A stretch of 45,347 nt of DNA from the NCBI GenBank assembly GCA_017550025.1, contig JAFYLU010000032.1, positions 1 through 45,347 on the forward strand, given 5' to 3'. The position numbers were made by a program, and so were the translations under genes. Of the stretch, positions 41,263 through 45,347 are shown piece after piece. The notes below the pieces were generated by a model that saw only the letters and a list, made by a program, of their open reading frames with translations, was not told the origin of the DNA and searched no databases. Numbering within the stretch: position 1 is the stretch's first letter; each line of letters starts with the position of its first letter. This DNA is from Bacteroidales bacterium. GTDB taxonomy: Bacteria; Bacteroidota; Bacteroidia; Bacteroidales; UBA932.

Positions 41263-42419
41263 CTTCTGCCTGTCAATCTTCTTATCAAAACCTTCAGCTG
41301 CCACGCCTTGTATCTCCAGCCCATATCGCCCCATTTTCGTGCAACATGTCTGAATCCCTTTTCTGCATATTCCTTCTCGAAAATTTCCCTGTCCTTATAT
41401 ATGCGGGACGGACGGAACAGATTCGGGTTCTTCCTCGATATGAAATCTCCGGACAGCTTCACATGAATCATATTCAGCTTTTCGCGAGCCTCATCCAGCA
41501 ATGCTTTTCCCTTTTCAGTATGGCAGATGACCATGGATGTGCCTGCATCACCATCCATTTCAGGCATGACTTCACCAATACCCCAGAAATCAGCTATAGT
41601 GATGTCAGCCTTTCTCTCACCAAGATGATAAGGGCAGACTGCACAGCTATGGCGGAGCATTATATTCTTATAGAAGAGGACCTTGAATGTTTCACGCGTG
41701 AGAGTCTTTCCGCCGCTGTAGCGGAAAGTCTCATTATGCACCTTCCATCCTCCAGACGTCTTGTCCCGGAAGCAGACCTTATCAATACTTCCTTTTCGCC
41801 CCATATACGCCACATAATCCTCCCATACGGCTGGTGAGGGCACTCCATGACAGATGAAATCCACAAGTACGAGCCCTTCCTTCAGGCGTTCCGGTATATA
41901 TGAGGCCAGGCCTGCATTCTGGCAAGGAGTACCTGTAAACATAACTTCCCTGCCTTCAGACAGATCTTTTCTGACCTGTCTGAACACCTCTCCCATATCG
42001 CTCTGCACATATTTGCTGCCTCTCAAGCGGTCTCTTTCTGCTGCTGTCACCGCCCGGGTATGACTCACTGTAAAATCATCATTCATGGCAGCACCATAAA
42101 TAGCTCCGCTTCCAGACAGGACGACATCGGACAAGGCAGTAAAGGCTCCCCCGCTCTGACTTTCCGCCAATGCCGCATTATCCTTGTTTCGGGCGGCATA
42201 AACCGAAAGCGTCACTTCCTCTGCTGAAGGAGCCGGCTCATGTGCCTTCACGAAATCACAGACCTTTTCACAAAGACCACATTGCGTACATCTGTCTTCA
42301 AGGATTTCCGGATATGGAAAACCCAGTACATCCCGTCTCATGACTATTGCATCATGAGGACAGACTGCCTTGCATGCAGTACATCCGCAGCACCGTGACT
42401 TTTCCTTAACCAGCATCAT
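41259..42419 (-). CDS. FrhB/FdhB-type 4Fe-4S protein of polysaccharide loci
   Basis: The protein has 386 residues from the ATG at 42419. Two 4Fe-4S motifs (CCGCTACKAVCP and CTQCGLCEKVCDF) precede the coenzyme F420 hydrogenase beta-subunit-like domain (SGGAFTALSDVVL, TGTPCQNAGL, DFICHGVPSP, ADITIADFWG). In polysaccharide clusters this family is thought to supply electrons for a reductive sugar-modifying step; the chemistry is unproven. It overlaps both neighbours by 4 bp, so it is translated together with them. Confidence 0.88.
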   Translation of the reverse strand: MMLVKEKSRCCGCTACKAVCPHDAIVMRRDVLGFPYPEILEDRCTQCGLCEKVCDFVKAHEPAPSAEEVTLSVYAARNKDNAALAESQSGGAFTALSDVVLSGSGAIYGAAMNDDFTVSHTRAVTAAERDRLRGSKYVQSDMGEVFRQVRKDLSEGREVMFTGTPCQNAGLASYIPERLKEGLVLVDFICHGVPSPAVWEDYVAYMGRKGSIDKVCFRDKTSGGWKVHNETFRYSGGKTLTRETFKVLFYKNIMLRHSCAVCPYHLGERKADITIADFWGIGEVMPEMDGDAGTSMVICHTEKGKALLDEAREKLNMIHVKLSGDFISRKNPNLFRPSRIYKDREIFEKEYAEKGFRHVARKWGDMGWRYKAWQLKVLIRRLTGRR

Positions 42420-43945
42420 CTTCTGAACCTTTTGTATAACATGTCTCTGATATCCTTTCGTTCCTTGGCACTGCAGCCTACCATTAAAACGGATAATCCT
42501 GCAGAGGTGACGCACAGGATGACACTCAAGCAGAAGCCAAGGAAGCCATCCGGAATGAAACCATCAAGAACAGAAGGCAGAATCAGTGCGGCCGCAACCA
42601 CGCAGACCACATTAAGACACACCCTGCGGAGGAATCCTCCAACATCAAGCCCTATCATACTCTTCAGCATCACAAGTCTGGCGGCAAGGCATATGACAGA
42701 CAGGCCTATAGCCACCACCACTGTGACTTCCGGCTGGAAACCTGCACGGAGAAAGATATATGATAGAGGAAGATTAAGCAATATAAGACCTCCTACTACC
42801 GTCTGGTAGCGTCTGATATCACCTGTAGCCTGGGCTGCTGTCATCAGTGGGTTGGAAAGGGATTCGCACAGGGCGAAGATAAGGAAAAGCCTGACAAAAA
42901 CCACAGTATGAGCGGGCACATCCTTCAGCCAGAGTGACAGCAGGTATTCCGTATTGAAAAGGATCGGAAGGGCAATAAGGAAAAGCAGATAAAAAGACAT
43001 CCTTGATGACTTGCGCACGAGCGAAAGCATATATTTCATGTCTCCTGAAGCATATGACTTGGTTATCTGCGGATTTATCGCAGTCATGAAATTGGTCACA
43101 AAGCCCTGGACAGCACCGTTCAGCTGGACTGCAACACCTCTGGCGGCATTCACGGCAGGACCGGAGAAGATATTGACGAGGATATTGCCGCCATGATCCC
43201 GCAGCACTCCGGATGTGACACCGATGAAGCTCCATCCCGCAAAAGAAAACATCTCCTTTATCAGAGGCCTGTCAAAGACTGGGCGGAATCGGCATTCCGG
43301 GAAATGCAACCTGCAGTAAATCCCATAAGCGAACCTTACGACAAGTACGACACCTGCCATGAGGGCGGAATAAAGTATAAGTCTGTCAGAAGCGGAATGC
43401 GCGATTATGAAGGCCACTGCAAGACGGAGGAGTCCGTCCAAAATACCGATATATGCATATGCGGACATCTTTTCATGAGCCGTAATGGAGGCCATCTGCG
43501 GAACGCTGAGAAGATTGATGACAAATGCCATTATGGAAAAATGCAAGACCCATTGAGCGGCAGGAATCCTCAAAGGATCAATGGTCATCTTGTTCTGTAT
43601 GAACCATAAACCTGCAGGTTCAGCAATGACAGCGACAGCAATTGCAAGAATGATCTGGATGGTGACGGCGGTGGAATACACCTTTTCAAGCTGTGCATCC
43701 GACCCCTTTCCCATCTCGAATGTAATGAATCTTGCGACAGCGGAATTCAATGCTCCGGAAATGATCGTGAACATGGCGACGACACCTCCGACCACATTAT
43801 AAATTCCGAAGTCATTCTCTCCCAAAGCCTCGAGCACGACTCTGGAGGTATAGAGTCCGACAAGCATAAGGGCGAACATCCTGACATAAAGCATCAGGGT
43901 GTTCTTCGCGATTCTTTCGCCTCTATGCGTATCTTTCTGCTCCAT
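42416..43945 (-). CDS. Wzx-like polysaccharide flippase (MATE/MVF fold)
   Basis: About 509 residues from the ATG at 43945; an in-frame ATG at 43957 is an alternative. About 12-14 hydrophobic segments (AKNTLMLYVRMFALMLVGLY, YNVVGGVVAMFTII, LFLIALPILF) and LQLNGAVQGFVTNFMTAINPQ fit repeat-unit flippases that move lipid-linked sugars across the inner membrane. TAAATTTG at 43966-43973 (minus) starts the operon with a very short leader. Confidence 0.88.
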   Translation of the reverse strand: MEQKDTHRGERIAKNTLMLYVRMFALMLVGLYTSRVVLEALGENDFGIYNVVGGVVAMFTIISGALNSAVARFITFEMGKGSDAQLEKVYSTAVTIQIILAIAVAVIAEPAGLWFIQNKMTIDPLRIPAAQWVLHFSIMAFVINLLSVPQMASITAHEKMSAYAYIGILDGLLRLAVAFIIAHSASDRLILYSALMAGVVLVVRFAYGIYCRLHFPECRFRPVFDRPLIKEMFSFAGWSFIGVTSGVLRDHGGNILVNIFSGPAVNAARGVAVQLNGAVQGFVTNFMTAINPQITKSYASGDMKYMLSLVRKSSRMSFYLLFLIALPILFNTEYLLSLWLKDVPAHTVVFVRLFLIFALCESLSNPLMTAAQATGDIRRYQTVVGGLILLNLPLSYIFLRAGFQPEVTVVVAIGLSVICLAARLVMLKSMIGLDVGGFLRRVCLNVVCVVAAALILPSVLDGFIPDGFLGFCLSVILCVTSAGLSVLMVGCSAKERKDIRDMLYKRFRR

Positions 43946-43965
43946 AATCCGTTGCATACAACCTA

Positions 43966-43973
43966 CAAATTTA
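43966..43973 (-). promoter_or_regulatory. -7 box (TAAATTTG) of the flippase operon
   Basis: A TAnnTTTG match on the minus strand lies 20 bp before the flippase ATG at 43945. A start about 7 nt downstream supports that ATG over the earlier one. Confidence 0.5.
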
Positions 43974-44072
43974 CGAAAATTTATATATTTTCCCGCAAAA
44001 GATTCCACACATAATCCCAAACCGGGGCAAAATCATGCTGACACAGACCCGCAAAGATATTAATGAAATAAA

Positions 44073-44105
44073 TTTTGGTTATCTCATGGATTATTTCTAA
44101 TTTAG
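44073..44105 (+). promoter_or_regulatory. Promoter of the Dabb gene with overlapping inverted repeat
   Basis: TTTTG (44073-44077) lies 20 bp before TAATTTAG (44098-44105). A 7-bp inverted repeat (TTTAGTG...CACTAAA, about 44101-44127) overlaps the start region and could be an operator. Confidence 0.4.
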
Positions 44106-44138
44106 TGCTCGATTTAGGAACACTAAACACTAACAGAT

Positions 44139-44438
44139 ATGGTAAGATATTGTGTAATGTGGAAGTTTAAGCCATCAGATGGAAAGACTTCCAAAGAACT
44201 CGCGGAAGAAGTCAAGGAAAAATATGAGTCCCTCCTGGGACTCGTGCCTGGTCTTAAGAGCATTGAAGTCGGAGTAAACCGCAATGAAGGAAAAACTTCA
44301 TATGATGCAGTTATGCTTGCAGACTTTGACAGCTGGGAAGCTCTTGCAGCTTACAAGGCCGACACCTTGAGGGGCAATGTAATCGAATATGTAAAGACCA
44401 TTGCTGATGTTCGCGCGAAGGTCGAGTACGAAAGATAG
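44139..44438 (+). CDS. Dabb family (stress-responsive alpha/beta barrel) protein
   Basis: The protein has 99 residues. It begins MVRYCVMWKFKPS and shows the dimeric ferredoxin-like pattern GLKSIEVGVNRNEGKTSYD, then VMLADFDSWEALAAY and a final VIEYVKTI helix. The family includes small cytosolic dimers, some with oxygen-related or cyclase activities; most are uncharacterised. It is a single-gene unit with its own promoter and terminator. Confidence 0.88.
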   Translation: MVRYCVMWKFKPSDGKTSKELAEEVKEKYESLLGLVPGLKSIEVGVNRNEGKTSYDAVMLADFDSWEALAAYKADTLRGNVIEYVKTIADVRAKVEYER

Positions 44439-44457
44439 GATACCATATCCTAAAATG

Positions 44458-44484
44458 AGGCTGTCCGTGAGGACAGCCTTTATT
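44458..44484. terminator. Bidirectional terminator between Dabb and TetR genes
   Basis: A 9-bp perfect stem (44458-44466 with 44471-44479) has a GTGA tetraloop. T-rich sequence follows on the plus strand and a shorter T-tract on the minus strand, so it can end both convergent genes. Confidence 0.8.
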
Positions 44485-45104
44485 TATTCCCTTATACCAT
44501 TGACTATAAGAAGCTTGATGTCTTCTCTGCGTTTATCGAGATAATCCTTTCGGAGATTAGAGTCACACTCCCCGTTTGCAAAACCTTTAGGGGCAACGAT
44601 AAAGACAGAAATGATCAGTGACATGATATTCATCAGCAGGTCTATAGCTCTTATTGACCGTATCCTGCCGGCAGAGATTTCCTCCTCAACCATGCTCTCG
44701 AACCTGTCAAATGCACTGCTTCTGCTCTCATTGCGAAGATATCGGTCCCTGAACTTGTCCCAACGGCCCGGATTCATCAGAAGTTCGTTTACAATGAACG
44801 GTGTGAGCCTCTCATCAAGCTCCAGAATGCCGAAATAGAAGTCAATGACATTCTTTATCCTTTCGATAAAGTCCAGAGACTCATCAAGCGGAGCATCGAG
44901 ATACTCTACAAACTGTTCCACTTTCGGAGCAAAAACATCCCAGAACAGCTTTTCCTTGGTACGGAAATAATAATGTATCAGCGCCTGGTTACATCCGACA
45001 GTCTTTGCAATCTCTGTCGTCGATGTACCATTGAATCCCTTTTCAAGGAAGAGGCGTTCCGCCACCCAAAGTATACGTTTCTCTATATTCTGATTCCTTT
45101 CCAT
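44484..45104 (-). CDS. TetR family transcriptional regulator
   Basis: The protein has 206 residues from MERNQN (ATG at 45102-45104). The N-terminal helix-turn-helix is clear: KRILWVAERLFLEKGFNGTS, TTEIAKTVGCNQALIHYYF, RTKEKLFWDVF. The ligand-binding half is helical, with one hydrophobic stretch (AIDLLMNIMSLIISVFIVAP). No efflux gene adjoins it inside the window, so targets are unknown. The AcrR-like C-terminus may bind a small lipophilic ligand. Confidence 0.88.
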   Translation of the reverse strand: MERNQNIEKRILWVAERLFLEKGFNGTSTTEIAKTVGCNQALIHYYFRTKEKLFWDVFAPKVEQFVEYLDAPLDESLDFIERIKNVIDFYFGILELDERLTPFIVNELLMNPGRWDKFRDRYLRNESRSSAFDRFESMVEEEISAGRIRSIRAIDLLMNIMSLIISVFIVAPKGFANGECDSNLRKDYLDKRREDIKLLIVNGIRE

Positions 45105-45122
45105 TTCAAAACAGTTAAGATA

Positions 45123-45153
45123 CAAATATAGTTATTTGAAAGATGGATTCAAA
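45123..45153 (-). promoter_or_regulatory. Promoter of the TetR gene
   Basis: TATATTTG (45123-45130) and TTTG (45150-45153) on the minus strand are 19 bp apart, an excellent consensus match. A second -7-like TATTTTTG lies further upstream (45172-45179). Confidence 0.65.
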
Positions 45154-45347
45154 TAGCAGACACCTCGCATGCAAAAATAAAAGTTGCCTGATCTATCCTT
45201 TAATCATTATATTTCCTCTATAAATCAAGATTACATACTATCTGTGCACCTCCGGTGGCATCATGACTTCTCATAAGTGCGTGAGGATACCCCACTATCG
45301 GTGATAGCGGTGATATGATAATATAACAATTTCCTCTGCGAACTAAG

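Noticed and set aside
45131-45347. A possible gene or RNA in the right-hand end
   Set aside because: No frame of useful length was found; only a short hairpin (CTATCGGTGATAG) and a second -7-like box were seen, too little to call.
1-45347. CRISPR array, complete insertion sequence, attachment sites or tRNA
   Set aside because: No spaced direct repeats, transposase genes, paired att-like repeats or cloverleaf sequences were found by reading.

Overview
The window looks like a chromosomal segment of a Bacteroidota, most likely Bacteroidales, bacterium. The evidence is recurrent TAnnTTTG -7 promoter boxes (often with TTTG about 19-20 bp upstream), few Shine-Dalgarno sites, and a typical gene set: split UshA, DsbD-like reductase, VorB-type ferredoxin oxidoreductase, zapA/rny, an HsdR_N-like solitary protein, and MntP. 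Genus cannot be decided from the sequence alone. No tRNA, rRNA, CRISPR array or complete insertion sequence was seen.

Region 1 (1-13,800, all minus strand) is an AT-richer accessory island holding one long compact gene train. Read in the direction of transcription it has: a TATATTTG promoter and a structured ~275-nt RNA ending in a terminator; an ECF-like sigma factor; a small acidic anti-sigma-like protein; two dynamin-like GTPases (the first with a degraded G domain, the second with a membrane hairpin); a zinc-ribbon protein; a 315-aa unknown; a second zinc-ribbon protein; a Cdc48-like AAA+ ATPase; a third zinc-ribbon protein; a MORN-caspase-like protease; a small membrane protein; a membrane-anchored protein resembling putative phage abortive infection proteins; a 55-aa membrane protein too short for ordinary gene calling; a fourth zinc-ribbon protein; a paralogue of the 315-aa unknown; an HExxH metalloprotease; a CFI-box protein; and a DUF805 membrane gene with an early in-frame stop. 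One zinc-ribbon/C-terminal helix module recurs in five proteins, including the tail of the large GTPase, and part of the train is duplicated. I interpret this as a candidate undescribed multi-component stress or conflict (anti-phage) system; the function is inference.

Region 2 (13,850-25,500) is core metabolism and RNA biology: mtaD-punA (purine and methylthioadenosine salvage), a four-gene 2-oxoacid:ferredoxin oxidoreductase operon, a coiled-coil gene with zapA, a probable 6S RNA, rny, a DsbD-like gene, and glnS.

Region 3 (25,500-37,030) holds an AraC regulator; a six-gene minus-strand operon (holA, ABC ATPase, ABC permease, the two halves of a UshA-like nucleotidase as separate genes, mntP); a four-gene operon (HsdR_N-like protein, CCA-adding enzyme, xerC, hpf); a RluA-type pseudouridine synthase; and a GT2 glycosyltransferase.

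Region 4 (37,030-45,347) is a small surface-polysaccharide locus: a hydrolase, a GT4 glycosyltransferase, and a tightly overlapping operon of flippase, FrhB-like iron-sulfur protein, polysaccharide pyruvyl transferase and GT2 glycosyltransferase. It is followed by a Dabb-family gene and a TetR regulator. The last ~215 bases hold no recognisable gene.
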